Origin: Alicyclobacillus tolerans
Lineage (GTDB): Bacteria > Bacillota > Bacilli > Alicyclobacillales > Alicyclobacillaceae
Length of the DNA stretch: 36,770 nt
Reading direction: 5' to 3'
Assembly (NCBI RefSeq): GCF_001447355.1
Contig: NZ_JXBW01000025.1
Span: forward strand, 1 to 36,770
Shown here piece after piece: positions 25,280 to 33,854 of the stretch. The notes under the pieces were generated by a model. It did no database searches. It was not told the DNA's origin and was given only the letters and a program-made list of their open reading frames with translations. The position numbers and the translations under genes are program-made. Within the stretch, counting starts at the first letter, position 1. Each line of letters opens with the position of its first letter.

Positions 25280-27673
25280 TCAGTTGCGAAGCGGTTTTCC
25301 TTTGGCGAGCATGTATTGCATGCGTTCCTGTGTTTTCGGCTCACCACACAAACTGACAAACGCCTCGCGCTCAAGGTCAAGCAGATACGATTCGCTGACC
25401 AGTGAGCCTGCAGGAACGTCCCCGCCCGCCAAAACATGTGCCAGTTTGTTCACAATGAGCAAATCGTGATCGGAAATGTAACCGCTTTGCCACATGCCGC
25501 GTGCCGCCATCTGCAAGACCGCCTTGCCGTCGGCGCCAGCTACGCGAATACGCGCGTCGCGCACAGGTGGCGTGTAACCAAGTTCCGCCATGCGTAGCAC
25601 TTCTGCTTTGGCCGCGGCAATTTGTAGATCGCCGTTGACAATCACGCGGTCTGTCTCGGACAACCACCCCATCGCCAAAGCGTCATCGCCGCTGGTCGAA
25701 ACTTTAGCCGTACCGATGGTCTGGAACATCCGCGCCAGATGTGGCACCAGATCCTCATCAGCAGAGACCGACTCTGACACGCGACGAGCTGTTTCTTTGC
25801 AGCCACCCCCTGCAGGAATCAGTCCCACACCGACTTCGACCAGCCCGAAGTACGTTTCAGCAGACGGCAACACGCGGGACGAAGCCAGACATACTTCCAC
25901 ACCGCCGCCGAGGGTCATCCTGTGCGGCGCTGCAACCACTGGCACCGCCGAATAGCGAAGCGTCGTCATGGCCTTATGGAACATGCGCACAGACAAGTCG
26001 ATCTCGTCCCAGTCGCCTTCCTGCGCGGCCATCAACATCAACATAAGATTGGCGCCAACACAGAAGTTACGGCCCTGATTGGCAATCACCATACCTTGGA
26101 ACTCGCGCTCGACAATGCTTACGCTTTGTTCGATCATCGCGAGAATATCCGGGCCAATTGCGTTATTCTGCGAGTGGAACTCGAGACACGCCACGCCATC
26201 GCCGAGGTCGACGAGGCTCGCGCCAGCATTCTGTTTCACGACCCGGCCGGCCTGTTTGAGAGAAGCGAGATCGATGACACCGGCAGGCACCTGTACAGGA
26301 GTAGCCATGCCGCCCACAGGCATATAGACAGCACCTTCACGCTCCTCATAAAACGCCTTATGCCCTGCGGCGATCCAGGCTTCCACCCACGCGGGCAAGG
26401 TCAGTCCTTCTTCTTGCATCCGCTTGGCAGCGGGAACGAGGCCGATAGCATCCCACAACTCGAATGGGCCGAGATCCCAGTTAAAGCCCCATCGCATTGC
26501 GGCGTCCACGTCTTGCGGCGAATTTGCGATCTCGCCCATCTTTTCGGCGGAATAAACCAGCACTCGCTTAACGATGTCCCACGCCAGTTGCGCGTACTTG
26601 TCGTTGCCCGCGAGCAGAGCCTGCACCTTCGCCTTTCCGCCTTTGGCAGCCTTGGCCGCCTCAAGCGACGCAGACTTCACTTTGACTTGTTCGCGATACT
26701 CCATGGTCGCCAGATCGAGAGATAGAATGCGAGTCGTCCCGCCATCTTTCACCTTTTTGTAGAAACCTTGCCCCGACTTCTCGCCAAGCCACCCGCGTTG
26801 GACCATTGATCGAATGGCGTCCGGTACGATGAACGCCTGTTGCTCGACGGGATCAGATACGTGGGCGTGGACGTTGTATGCAACGTGTACAAAGGTATCG
26901 ATCCCAACCAAATCGAGGGTGCGGAACGTCGCGCTGCGCGGACGCCCCAGCGCCGGCCCCGTCACAGCATCCACTTCCTCGATTGAAAAGCCGCCCTTTT
27001 GCATTTCTTCAAATGTCACGAGCAGTCCATACGTACCAATTCGATTGGCAATAAAGTTCGGCGTGTCTTTCGCGATCACGACGCCTTTACCAAGCCTGCG
27101 GGTTGCAAAATCGGCCATAAAGTCGACGAGTTCTGGATCTGTGTCGGTACCGGGAATGACCTCGAGCAGCTTCATGTAGCGCGGCGGATTAAAGAAATGC
27201 GTTCCCAGGAAGTTACGTCGGAACGCGTCACTGCGCCCTGCAACCATCTCGTTGATTGAAATCCCTGACGTGTTGGAGCTGACAATCGTGCCAGGCCGCC
27301 AATATTGCTCAATGCGTTCAAGTAACTGTCGCTTTGGCTCCAGGCTTTCGACAATCACCTCAATAACCCAGTCGACCTCGGCAATTTTTGCGAGATCGTC
27401 CTCCAAATTACCTGGTTGAATACGTTCTGCGAACTCGGGGCGATACAGCGGCGCCGGGCTCGCTTTGTGCAATCTGGCGATTGCCTGTGTCGCCAAACGG
27501 TTGCGCACGGCCGGGTGGTCGAGCGTCAAGCCGCGTCGCTCCTCTTCCGCGGTGAGCGAAGTCGGAACCAAATCTAGCAACAAGCAGGGAATTCCGACGT
27601 TGGCCAAGTGCGCCGCGATAGCGGCACCCATGACGCCTGAGCCAATGACGGCAGCTTTGCGAATGTGTCTCAT
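25280..27673 (-). CDS. fadN: 3-hydroxyacyl-CoA dehydrogenase/enoyl-CoA hydratase (FadN-type)
   Basis: 797 residues. It has the FadN (YusL) order: dehydrogenase first, hydratase last, the reverse of E. coli FadB. The Rossmann motif GSGVMGAAIAAHLANVG lies at 12-28, and the dehydrogenase domain carries NTSGISINEM and GTHFFNPPRYMKLLEVIPG. A second 3HCDH C-terminal segment follows, then a crotonase domain (about 490-680) with an oxyanion-hole region GRNFCVGANL and the acidic residues in LGGGVEVCLA and GLVEVGVGLIPAGGG. It performs hydration and NAD-dependent oxidation. ATG 27673 overlaps the fadF-like stop by ATGA and follows GAGGAGGTAGGAG. Confidence 0.94.
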   Translation of the reverse strand: MRHIRKAAVIGSGVMGAAIAAHLANVGIPCLLLDLVPTSLTAEEERRGLTLDHPAVRNRLATQAIARLHKASPAPLYRPEFAERIQPGNLEDDLAKIAEVDWVIEVIVESLEPKRQLLERIEQYWRPGTIVSSNTSGISINEMVAGRSDAFRRNFLGTHFFNPPRYMKLLEVIPGTDTDPELVDFMADFATRRLGKGVVIAKDTPNFIANRIGTYGLLVTFEEMQKGGFSIEEVDAVTGPALGRPRSATFRTLDLVGIDTFVHVAYNVHAHVSDPVEQQAFIVPDAIRSMVQRGWLGEKSGQGFYKKVKDGGTTRILSLDLATMEYREQVKVKSASLEAAKAAKGGKAKVQALLAGNDKYAQLAWDIVKRVLVYSAEKMGEIANSPQDVDAAMRWGFNWDLGPFELWDAIGLVPAAKRMQEEGLTLPAWVEAWIAAGHKAFYEEREGAVYMPVGGMATPVQVPAGVIDLASLKQAGRVVKQNAGASLVDLGDGVACLEFHSQNNAIGPDILAMIEQSVSIVEREFQGMVIANQGRNFCVGANLMLMLMAAQEGDWDEIDLSVRMFHKAMTTLRYSAVPVVAAPHRMTLGGGVEVCLASSRVLPSAETYFGLVEVGVGLIPAGGGCKETARRVSESVSADEDLVPHLARMFQTIGTAKVSTSGDDALAMGWLSETDRVIVNGDLQIAAAKAEVLRMAELGYTPPVRDARIRVAGADGKAVLQMAARGMWQSGYISDHDLLIVNKLAHVLAGGDVPAGSLVSESYLLDLEREAFVSLCGEPKTQERMQYMLAKGKPLRN

Positions 27674-29844
27674 CGAGCTCCTACCTCCTCGTCTTCCTTG
27701 TTCTGCCGGACATCCTCAGCAAATACGGATGCCGCCAGAAGTTCTGCGACGTCGCGCGCCTTTACGGTGTCATCCGTTTCGGTGAGCTTCGTCCCGTCTT
27801 CCATCATCGTGAGACAATACGGGCAAGCGCTTCCGATTACGGTTGGATTGACTGCCAGGGCCTGTTGCGTGCGAGCTAAATTGATGCGCTTGCCCCTGGT
27901 CTCCTCCATCCACATGCGGCCGCCTCCAGCGCCGCAGCACATGGCGTTTTCTCGATTGCGTTCCATTTCCACCAATTCGACGCCAGGAATAGCTTCTAAA
28001 ATCCCCCTTGGAGCGTCGAACACGCCATTATAGCGTCCCAGGTAGCACGCGTCGTGGTAGACCACACGTTCGTGTAAGCGATGGGTTGGACGCAACTTGC
28101 CTTGCTTGACTAATTCAGCAAGCAACTGCGTGTGATGGTAAACTTCAACTCCCTCCATCCCAAATTCGGGATACTCATTTTTCAACGTATTAAATGTGTG
28201 TGGGCATGCGGTGACAATTTTGCGCACGCCATATTGTTGAAACGTCGCGATGTTTTCCATGGCAAGCTGCTGAAACAGCATTTCATTGCCAAGGCGTCGC
28301 GGCGTATCACCCGAACCGTTTTCTTCGTCACCCAAGATGGCGAAGTTGACGCCAGCCTCATGCAACAACCGCACAAACGCATGTGTGACCTTGCGCACTC
28401 GGCGATCGTAAGAACCCATGGAACCGACGAACAGCAGGTATTCAAAATCAGGATTTTCATGAACCGTCGGCACAGGAACATCGAGACCATGGGTCCAGTT
28501 ACTGCGTTCATTGCGGCTGAGACCCCAGGGATTTCCTTGCCGTTCGATGTTTTGCATGGCGCGTTTCGCCTCGTTCGGCATGCTTCCTTCCATCAAAACG
28601 AGATAACGGCGAAGGTCGATAATCTTATCGACGTGCTCGTTGTCGACGGGACACTGATCTTCGCAATTGCGACATGTCGTGCAGGCCCAAATCTCATCCT
28701 CGGTAATGACATCCCCAATGAGGTTGAGTGTGGAAACGTCTGCCTCCTGCAATGCCCATGACTCTTTTTGCCAGTGCAGCGTGGGCTCGATGTCGACCAA
28801 AGCATCGCTTGGAAAGTCAATGTCTTCGCCACCCACGGCCATCTTGTGCGCAGCGCCATCGTGTTGTGGCAACAGATAAGCTGGCTCAAACGCCTTGGTA
28901 TGGGTTACCGCGGCACCCTTTTCCAAAAGGTGGTCGCGCATCTTGACAATTAAATGCATAGGCGACAGCGGTTTACCCGTGTTCGACGCCGGGCAGACAT
29001 TGGTGCAACGGCCGCACTCGACACAGGCGAAAAAGTCGAGCATCTGCTTGCGGTTGAAATCTTCAATTTGACCAACGCCAAACGACTCCGCATTTTCGTC
29101 TTCGAGATCGAGCGAACGCAGCCGCCCTGGTGCATGTTTGCGCCGCAGAAAGACGTTAATCGGCGCAACCATGAGATGGAAATGTTTGGACTGCGGAACG
29201 TAAATGAGGAATGTCAAAAGAATACATAAATGCAACCACCAAAACACATAGAAGCAGACCTCGGCCGCCGTCGTGCCGATACCAGACAGCGCGCTCGCCA
29301 ACAGCGAAGAGATGGGGCCATACCACGAAGCGGCTTCGTGATGCCACACGCGCTCAAACGATAGGTCCAACAGTACACAGACCATCAAGCCTGTGATCAG
29401 GAGCAGGACAATACTTGGCTTAAAGCCCCGCTTTAGACGCTTTAGGCGTTCCCCATAGCGGCGATAGGCCGCATAGGCGGTTGCCAAAAGGATGAGAATC
29501 GCCACACATTCTTGACAGAATGAGAAGGATTCGTATGCGGGATACGGGATGTGTTTTCCTCCTGTGAGTCCCTTCGCAATGAGATCAAGTGCGCCAAATT
29601 GCAGAATGATGAAGCCGTAAAACATGACAAAGTGCATCGCGCCGCTTTTTGCATCCTTAAACAACTTCTTTTGGCCAAATACCTGTGCGACAAAGCCACC
29701 TATACCGGAGCGCGTATCGACGGCTACTGGTTTGCCAAGCAGCAAGTATTGATAGCGTCGGTAGACAACGATGCCAAACAAATACAGTGCGTAGGCCACC
29801 ACCAACGCGAAAGCAATATCATTGACAGCTGTCATCCTGTCCAT
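27670..29844 (-). CDS. FadF-like membrane iron-sulfur oxidoreductase (HdrD/NarI-like)
   Basis: 724 residues from the chosen start. The N-terminal part (about 1-230) has five or six membrane helices, as in the NarI-like domain of FadF. Two 4Fe-4S motifs follow, CVECGRCTNVCP (274-285) and CTTCRNCEDQCP (388-399), then two CCG/heterodisulfide-reductase domains (HDACYLGRYN and CCGAGGGRMW). By analogy with B. subtilis FadF and ETF:quinone oxidoreductases it probably passes electrons from ETF to the quinone pool. The frame is open to 29994, but ATG 29844 is preceded by GAGGAAGGA and starts just before the first helix. First gene of the operon; the FadR operator lies about 135 bp upstream. Confidence 0.85.
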   Translation of the reverse strand: MDRMTAVNDIAFALVVAYALYLFGIVVYRRYQYLLLGKPVAVDTRSGIGGFVAQVFGQKKLFKDAKSGAMHFVMFYGFIILQFGALDLIAKGLTGGKHIPYPAYESFSFCQECVAILILLATAYAAYRRYGERLKRLKRGFKPSIVLLLITGLMVCVLLDLSFERVWHHEAASWYGPISSLLASALSGIGTTAAEVCFYVFWWLHLCILLTFLIYVPQSKHFHLMVAPINVFLRRKHAPGRLRSLDLEDENAESFGVGQIEDFNRKQMLDFFACVECGRCTNVCPASNTGKPLSPMHLIVKMRDHLLEKGAAVTHTKAFEPAYLLPQHDGAAHKMAVGGEDIDFPSDALVDIEPTLHWQKESWALQEADVSTLNLIGDVITEDEIWACTTCRNCEDQCPVDNEHVDKIIDLRRYLVLMEGSMPNEAKRAMQNIERQGNPWGLSRNERSNWTHGLDVPVPTVHENPDFEYLLFVGSMGSYDRRVRKVTHAFVRLLHEAGVNFAILGDEENGSGDTPRRLGNEMLFQQLAMENIATFQQYGVRKIVTACPHTFNTLKNEYPEFGMEGVEVYHHTQLLAELVKQGKLRPTHRLHERVVYHDACYLGRYNGVFDAPRGILEAIPGVELVEMERNRENAMCCGAGGGRMWMEETRGKRINLARTQQALAVNPTVIGSACPYCLTMMEDGTKLTETDDTVKARDVAELLAASVFAEDVRQNKEDEEVGAR

Positions 29845-29937
29845 CACATCCTTCCTCGAAGAAGCCTGTACATTCGTGCCATAAAGGACTTGTCCGCAAC
29901 CGCTTTCAACACAAATGATGAAGCCCCTGTTGCGCAA

Positions 29938-29966
29938 TTGACATTCGCGTCCACGGCATTTACTAT
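29938..29966 (+). promoter_or_regulatory. Sigma-A promoter of fadR-etfB-etfA
   Basis: A perfect -35 TTGACA (29938-29943), a 17-bp spacer and TACTAT (29961-29966, four of six). Transcription would start near 29973, just before the FadR operator, so FadR binding should block its own transcript. Confidence 0.6.
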
Positions 29967-29979
29967 GAGGATACAAAAA

Positions 29980-29997
29980 TGAATGAGCATTCATTCA
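29980..29997. promoter_or_regulatory. FadR operator between the divergent fatty-acid transcripts
   Basis: TGAATGAGCATTCATTCA is an inverted repeat with 7-bp arms (TGAATGA/TCATTCA). It agrees with the operator known for the Bacillus fatty-acid repressor FadR (TGAATGANTANTCATTCA) at all but one position. It lies between fadF (-) and fadR (+). FadR is released by long-chain acyl-CoA, so both transcripts should be induced by fatty acids. I could not place the minus-strand promoter with confidence. Confidence 0.85.
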
Positions 29998-30032
29998 TTC
30001 TTTGACAAAGATATTAGCACCGAGGTGAATGC

Positions 30033-30629
30033 ATGACAAGTGGATTGGCAGAGAAAAAACGCGAAAAATACGATGCCATCCTCAGTGCGGCCTTGAAAAT
30101 CTTTGCCGAATACGGTTATTTTGGATCTCAGGTTTCCAAAATCGCACGCGAGGCAGGCGTGGCTGACGGCACTATCTATTTGTACTTCAAGAGCAAAGAA
30201 GACATTCTGGTGTCGCTGTTTCGTGAAAAGCTGGGCAACCTGGTTCGCATGTTTCACGAACACATCCACGAAGACGATCGCGCAGACGACGCCATCCGTA
30301 AAATTTGCGAACTACACTTCACAGAACTTGAAAAGAATGTTGATCTCGCGAAGGTAACTCAGCTGGAACTGCGTCAGAGCTCGTTGGATTTGCATCGAGA
30401 AATTAGCAACGCACTAAAGCCATATATTCAATTGATTGAAGATGTCTTGGTGCGCGGGATCGATCAAGGTGTCTTTCGGCCCGACTTGGACGTGAAGCTG
30501 ACGCGCCTGTTATTGTTCGGCGCCATGGATGAAGTTGTGTCGTCGTGGCTGATTTCCGGCCGGCGCTACTCGTTGTCCGACCAGGTCGAAAAGACGGTCG
30601 ATTTCTTCTTGCGCGGATTGCGCGCGTAG
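30033..30629 (+). CDS. fadR: TetR-family fatty-acid degradation repressor FadR
   Basis: 198 residues. The N-terminal TetR helix-turn-helix is clear: ILSAALKIFAEYGYFG, then VSKIAREAGVADGTIYLYFKSKEDIL (about residues 34-59). The C-terminal ligand domain is helical and should bind long-chain acyl-CoA. Length and order match B. subtilis FadR, which is also followed by etfB and etfA. GAGGTG lies six bases before ATG 30033. Its presumed operator is 36 bp upstream, so autorepression is likely. The gene is 26 bp from etfB. Confidence 0.92.
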   Translation: MTSGLAEKKREKYDAILSAALKIFAEYGYFGSQVSKIAREAGVADGTIYLYFKSKEDILVSLFREKLGNLVRMFHEHIHEDDRADDAIRKICELHFTELEKNVDLAKVTQLELRQSSLDLHREISNALKPYIQLIEDVLVRGIDQGVFRPDLDVKLTRLLLFGAMDEVVSSWLISGRRYSLSDQVEKTVDFFLRGLRA

Positions 30630-30655
30630 CACCTATTGCGAAAGGGGATTGCAAT

Positions 30656-31429
30656 ATGAACGTCATCGTATTGATGAAACAGACGTTTGACACAGAAGAG
30701 CGGATCCGCCTGGTCGATGGCCAGATCGCCGAAGACGGCGTCAAGTGGATCATCAACCCTTATGACGAATACGCGGTCGAAGAGGCTGTCCGCTTAAAGG
30801 AGCAGCAAGGTGCATCCGTAACCGTCGTCAGCGTGGGCAACGAAGATGTCGCGCAGGCGTTGCGCACGGCTCTTGCGATGGGCGCCGACGAAGCAGTGCT
30901 GATTGACGGGACAGATTTACACGATGAGCGCGCGATCGCGAAGGCACTCAGCGCGTACCTGGCCAAGACGCCATTCGATGTGTTGTTGGCAGGTAACTTC
31001 TCCATCGATAACGGCGCCGGGCAAGTCGCCATCCGCGTCGCTCACCAACTCGGGCTGCCACATGTCGCCGCCATCACGAAGCTCGCGATTGACGGGGGCA
31101 AGGCGACGTGCGTGCGGGAGGTGGACGGCGACGTGCAAACGGTGGAGGTTCAATTGCCTGCTCTCTTCACGGCACAACAGGGACTTAACGAACCGCGTTA
31201 CCCATCTCTACCGGGCATCATGAAGGCAAAAAAGAAACCGCTCACAAATGTTACCTTAGGCGATCTCGGTCTGTCTGCAGACGACGTCGCACCACGTGTC
31301 GCGCGCATCGATCTCTCCCTCCCGCCAAAACGCCAGGCAGGACAACGCCTGAGTGGAGATGTGGAGGCACAAGCCGAGCAACTTGCCGACATCATTTTGC
31401 AAGCCACCGGCCAGGCCGGCGCTCGCTGA
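30656..31429 (+). CDS. etfB: Electron transfer flavoprotein beta subunit
   Basis: 257 residues. With EtfA it forms the FAD/AMP heterodimer that takes electrons from acyl-CoA dehydrogenase. Family sequence: VLMKQTFDTEERIRL at the N-terminus, NPYDEYAVEEAVRLKE, SVGNEDVAQALRTALAMGAD, and the nucleotide-binding stretch LLAGNFSIDNGAGQVAIRVA. The frame is open to 30545, but that overlaps fadR; ATG 30656 has AAAGGGGA before it and starts where the family does. It is co-transcribed with fadR and etfA (23 bp gap). Confidence 0.95.
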   Translation: MNVIVLMKQTFDTEERIRLVDGQIAEDGVKWIINPYDEYAVEEAVRLKEQQGASVTVVSVGNEDVAQALRTALAMGADEAVLIDGTDLHDERAIAKALSAYLAKTPFDVLLAGNFSIDNGAGQVAIRVAHQLGLPHVAAITKLAIDGGKATCVREVDGDVQTVEVQLPALFTAQQGLNEPRYPSLPGIMKAKKKPLTNVTLGDLGLSADDVAPRVARIDLSLPPKRQAGQRLSGDVEAQAEQLADIILQATGQAGAR

Positions 31430-31452
31430 ACATTGACAGGAGGAGAAGAGCT

Positions 31453-32439
31453 ATGGGAAAAACAGTGCTTGTCATCGCAGAGCAAAAAGATCAAAAGCTG
31501 CGCCAGGTGTCGCTTGAAGCCTTAGCGGCAGCAAGGCAACTAGCCGGCGACGGCGGCAACATCGTCTCCGTGCTCGTTGGCGACAACGTCGATGCTGCGG
31601 CGCAACAACTCGCCGACCATGAACAATCGCAAGTCGTGTGTGTTGCCGCAGATATACTTGTCTCGTACGAGGCTGAACATTATTTCGCGGCAGTGCAACC
31701 GGTCATCGACGAAGTTAAGCCGGATATCGTCATTCTTCCGCACACGGCAAGCGGCCGCGACCTTGCACCGAAGATCGCATGCCATCTTGATGCTGGCCAG
31801 ATTTCCGACGTCGTCGCGATTGAAGCGGTTGGCGAAGACGTCACATTCAAGCGTCCAATCTACGCTGGCAAGGCATTTGAAACAAAGCGCTTCCTAACTG
31901 GTCCATGGGTGGTGACGATCCGTCCGAACAACCTCCAAGCCGATGCAACGAACGGTGCAGCCGCCCCCATCGTCAAACGAACCTATACCGAACCGACGCC
32001 CATGCGCAGCCAGGTCGTCGACGTTCAGCGCAAGGGCAGTGACACGCGCGACCTCACGGAAGCAAAAGTGGTCGTCTCCGGCGGCCGCGGCGTGCGTAGC
32101 GCGGACGGCTTTGCGCCGCTTGCCGAACTGGCTGAAGTGCTCGACGGTGCTCTCGGAGCTTCGCGCGCTGCCTGCGATGCAGGCTACTGCGACTACAGTT
32201 TGCAAATCGGCCAGACCGGCAAAGTGGTCACGCCGGACGTCTATATCGCGTGCGGCATTAGCGGTGCCATCCAGCACCTCGCCGGCATGAGCCAGTCCAA
32301 ACTGATTATTGCGATTAACAAGGATGGCGAAGCGCCGATCTTCGACATCGCAGACTACGGTGTAGTTGGCGACTTGTTCGAGATCGTCCCCAAACTAACA
32401 GAAAAGCTGCGAGAAAAGATCACCGCGGTTCGCTCGTAA
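31453..32439 (+). CDS. etfA: Electron transfer flavoprotein alpha subunit
   Basis: 328 residues. The N-terminal Rossmann-like domain is followed by the conserved C-terminal FAD-binding domain: [37 protein letters not shown] with [28 protein letters not shown] and [12 protein letters not shown]. These include the residues that cradle FAD in ETF. An AGGAGGAG site precedes the ATG. It is the last gene of the plus-strand fatty-acid transcript; a hairpin follows at 32460-32486. Confidence 0.96.
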   Translation: MGKTVLVIAEQKDQKLRQVSLEALAAARQLAGDGGNIVSVLVGDNVDAAAQQLADHEQSQVVCVAADILVSYEAEHYFAAVQPVIDEVKPDIVILPHTASGRDLAPKIACHLDAGQISDVVAIEAVGEDVTFKRPIYAGKAFETKRFLTGPWVVTIRPNNLQADATNGAAAPIVKRTYTEPTPMRSQVVDVQRKGSDTRDLTEAKVVVSGGRGVRSADGFAPLAELAEVLDGALGASRAACDAGYCDYSLQIGQTGKVVTPDVYIACGISGAIQHLAGMSQSKLIIAINKDGEAPIFDIADYGVVGDLFEIVPKLTEKLREKITAVRS

Positions 32440-32459
32440 GCGCTGCCTTCGGAGTCGTC

Positions 32460-32486
32460 GCTGTGCCGCAACTCTTGCGGCACAGC
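32460..32486. terminator. Strong hairpin between convergent etfA and the GerP-like operon
   Basis: GCTGTGCCGC and GCGGCACAGC pair perfectly (10 bp, extended by two A-T pairs into the loop). It lies in the 100-bp gap between converging genes. Neither side has a T run, so it is only a possible bidirectional terminator or mRNA-end stabiliser. Confidence 0.4.
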
Positions 32487-32543
32487 CGACGCCAAACCTT
32501 CGCCATCGTGTGGCCGACTTGCCGTGCCAAGACACTTGGGTGG

Positions 32544-33053
32544 TTAACCCATGCGCGAGAACAGTCCCGTCTTGACGTCATCATCGTGAATCAAGGCGTC
32601 GATCACGTCGGTGTCGAAGTTGATATTGACGTTGCACGCTTCCTCGTTATGATCACCGTACACGTCACCAGTGGCCTTATTCGTTTTCTGATGTTGGTCC
32701 CATCCTGTAATGCGGCTGTCGCCGACAAAGACCCCTGCATTTTGCTGCATGCTACTGATGTTCATTCCCTGAAACGCGACGTGCGTTTCCACGGGCGCGG
32801 CATGGTGCTCAGCTAACACATGCACATCGCGATCATCAATCGGCGTATCAATAGCGTCCGCGTCATGGAGTAAGGTCCTGTTGTATGCCACCACGCTATG
32901 TGAGCCAAGATCGCCAAAGCCTGTGTTCGATTTGCTATGTGCACTAAGCCCGTAGACGATGTTCTGCCCACCGACGTTCACAGCCGATGAGCTTTGTACG
33001 GAATCGATCTGCAGTTGTAATGGCAGCCAAGTCGATATCCCCTTCGCCATCAT
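32544..33053 (-). CDS. Tandem GerPA/GerPF-like protein with two modules (candidate spore protein)
   Basis: 169 residues made of two related modules. The first (about residues 10-90) contains SSAVNVGGQNIVYGLSAHSK, then SNTGFGD, the V-N-x-G ... S-K-S-x-x-G-x-G layout of the GerPA/GerPF family. The second (about 91-169) contains SMQQNAGVFVGDSRITGWDQ and HQKTNKATGDVYGD, the variant found in three neighbouring genes. No signal peptide or membrane segment is seen. The frame opens at 33068, but ATG 33053 overlaps the previous stop as ATGA and has GGAG nine bases upstream. GerP proteins aid nutrient passage through the spore coat in Bacillus; extension to this protein is inference. Last gene of the minus-strand cluster. 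Confidence 0.6.
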   Translation of the reverse strand: MMAKGISTWLPLQLQIDSVQSSSAVNVGGQNIVYGLSAHSKSNTGFGDLGSHSVVAYNRTLLHDADAIDTPIDDRDVHVLAEHHAAPVETHVAFQGMNISSMQQNAGVFVGDSRITGWDQHQKTNKATGDVYGDHNEEACNVNINFDTDVIDALIHDDDVKTGLFSRMG

Positions 33054-33298
33054 AACTGTACGCTCCAACTGGGTTTTAGATCCTGATCCATGATCACGCC
33101 GTCAATCAACTCCAAGCCGTCGAAATTGAAGTTTAACCCTGCGATCAGCGCATTCCCAGCACCAAAGACGGCACCGTGCCCGCTGTTGGACTTCGCGTGT
33201 GCATCCCAGCCGGTGATATTGGTTTCGCCGATGAAGACGCCCGCGTTCTGCTGTGGCGTATTCGTATAAATGGCGCCGAATGAAATCAGTGTCGGCAC
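33050..33298 (-). CDS. GerPA/GerPF-like small protein of the QQNAG type
   Basis: 82 residues, one module: MPTLISFGAIYTN, then QQNAGVFIGETNITGWDAHA, KSNSGHGAVFGAGN and an end segment with IDGVIMDQDLKPSW. The start GTG 33298 is preferred over the ATG at 33355: the extra residues lie inside the Hsp20 gene in another frame and are unlike the paralogues, which begin MPTW. GGGAAGGGG lies upstream. It starts 20 bp after the Hsp20 gene ends and its stop overlaps the start of the two-module gene. Similarity to GerPA is by pattern only. Confidence 0.6.
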   Translation of the reverse strand: MPTLISFGAIYTNTPQQNAGVFIGETNITGWDAHAKSNSGHGAVFGAGNALIAGLNFNFDGLELIDGVIMDQDLKPSWSVQL

Positions 33299-33317
33299 GT
33301 GCCTCGACCCCTTCCCC

Positions 33318-33812
33318 TTATTCGTCGCCCGAAAAGTCGATCGCGATCGCGTCACCTGGCTGTTCGCGCGCCTGGTCTTTTTGCAAGTAGACGACTAAAA
33401 GCCCACTTCGGTACATCGCCTTCGTCGAATCTGGTAGTACGCGCTCGGGCAACTCGATCTCGCGGTCAAACGCGCCATGGAAGATTTCCGACATCATCTT
33501 CTGTTCGTGTGTGCCGGAAAAGTAATTCGGCACCGTGCCCCGTACGCGCAAAAATCGCGATCGAACGCTAAGTGCGACGTCTGAAGCAGACTTTAACCCG
33601 GGCAGCGCAATTGCGGCAATGAGTTCCGTGCTGCGATTGTATAAATCGATGGCAGGAAACTCGGATGCAGTTCGCTCCTCCTGAAAAAAAGGCATGCTCT
33701 GCATGTTCGGTAATGGGAGGTTTTTGAAAAAGTCCTGCCCCAAAAACTTTCGCATGTCTCCTAAGTCGCCGAGTTGGTTGATAAAATCAAAAGGATTGTT
33801 AGACTTGTTCAA
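33318..33812 (-). CDS. Hsp20/alpha-crystallin family protein, possible spore-coat type
   Basis: 164 residues. A polar N-terminus with DFINQLGDLGDMRKFLGQDF is followed by a divergent alpha-crystallin domain (about residues 50-150): FPAIDLYNRSTELIAAIALPG, a middle with FHGAFDREIELPE, and the closing AMYRSGLLVVYLQ, equivalent to the A-x-x-x-G-[LV]-L motif. Small Hsp20-like proteins occur in Bacillus coats (CotM, CotP) and in germination (GerT), so its position inside the GerP-like cluster suggests a coat protein rather than a heat-shock chaperone. Start TTG 33812 with GGAGGCG six bases before it. Confidence 0.7.
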   Translation of the reverse strand: MNKSNNPFDFINQLGDLGDMRKFLGQDFFKNLPLPNMQSMPFFQEERTASEFPAIDLYNRSTELIAAIALPGLKSASDVALSVRSRFLRVRGTVPNYFSGTHEQKMMSEIFHGAFDREIELPERVLPDSTKAMYRSGLLVVYLQKDQAREQPGDAIAIDFSGDE

Positions 33813-33854
33813 GCTAGACGCCTCCGAATCACAGCTATGACCGTAGGCAGCAGC

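Noticed and set aside
25922-26725. Long open frame (267 codons) on the plus strand
   Set aside because: It lies wholly antisense to the fadN-like gene, has no ribosome site or recognisable family, and its composition is that of a mirrored coding frame.
28132-28761. Open frame of 209 codons on the plus strand
   Set aside because: Antisense to the fadF-like gene, including its Fe-S region; no family similarity seen.
33299-33571. Plus-strand frame through the Hsp20 gene
   Set aside because: Antisense to the alpha-crystallin domain and without a ribosome site or relatives.
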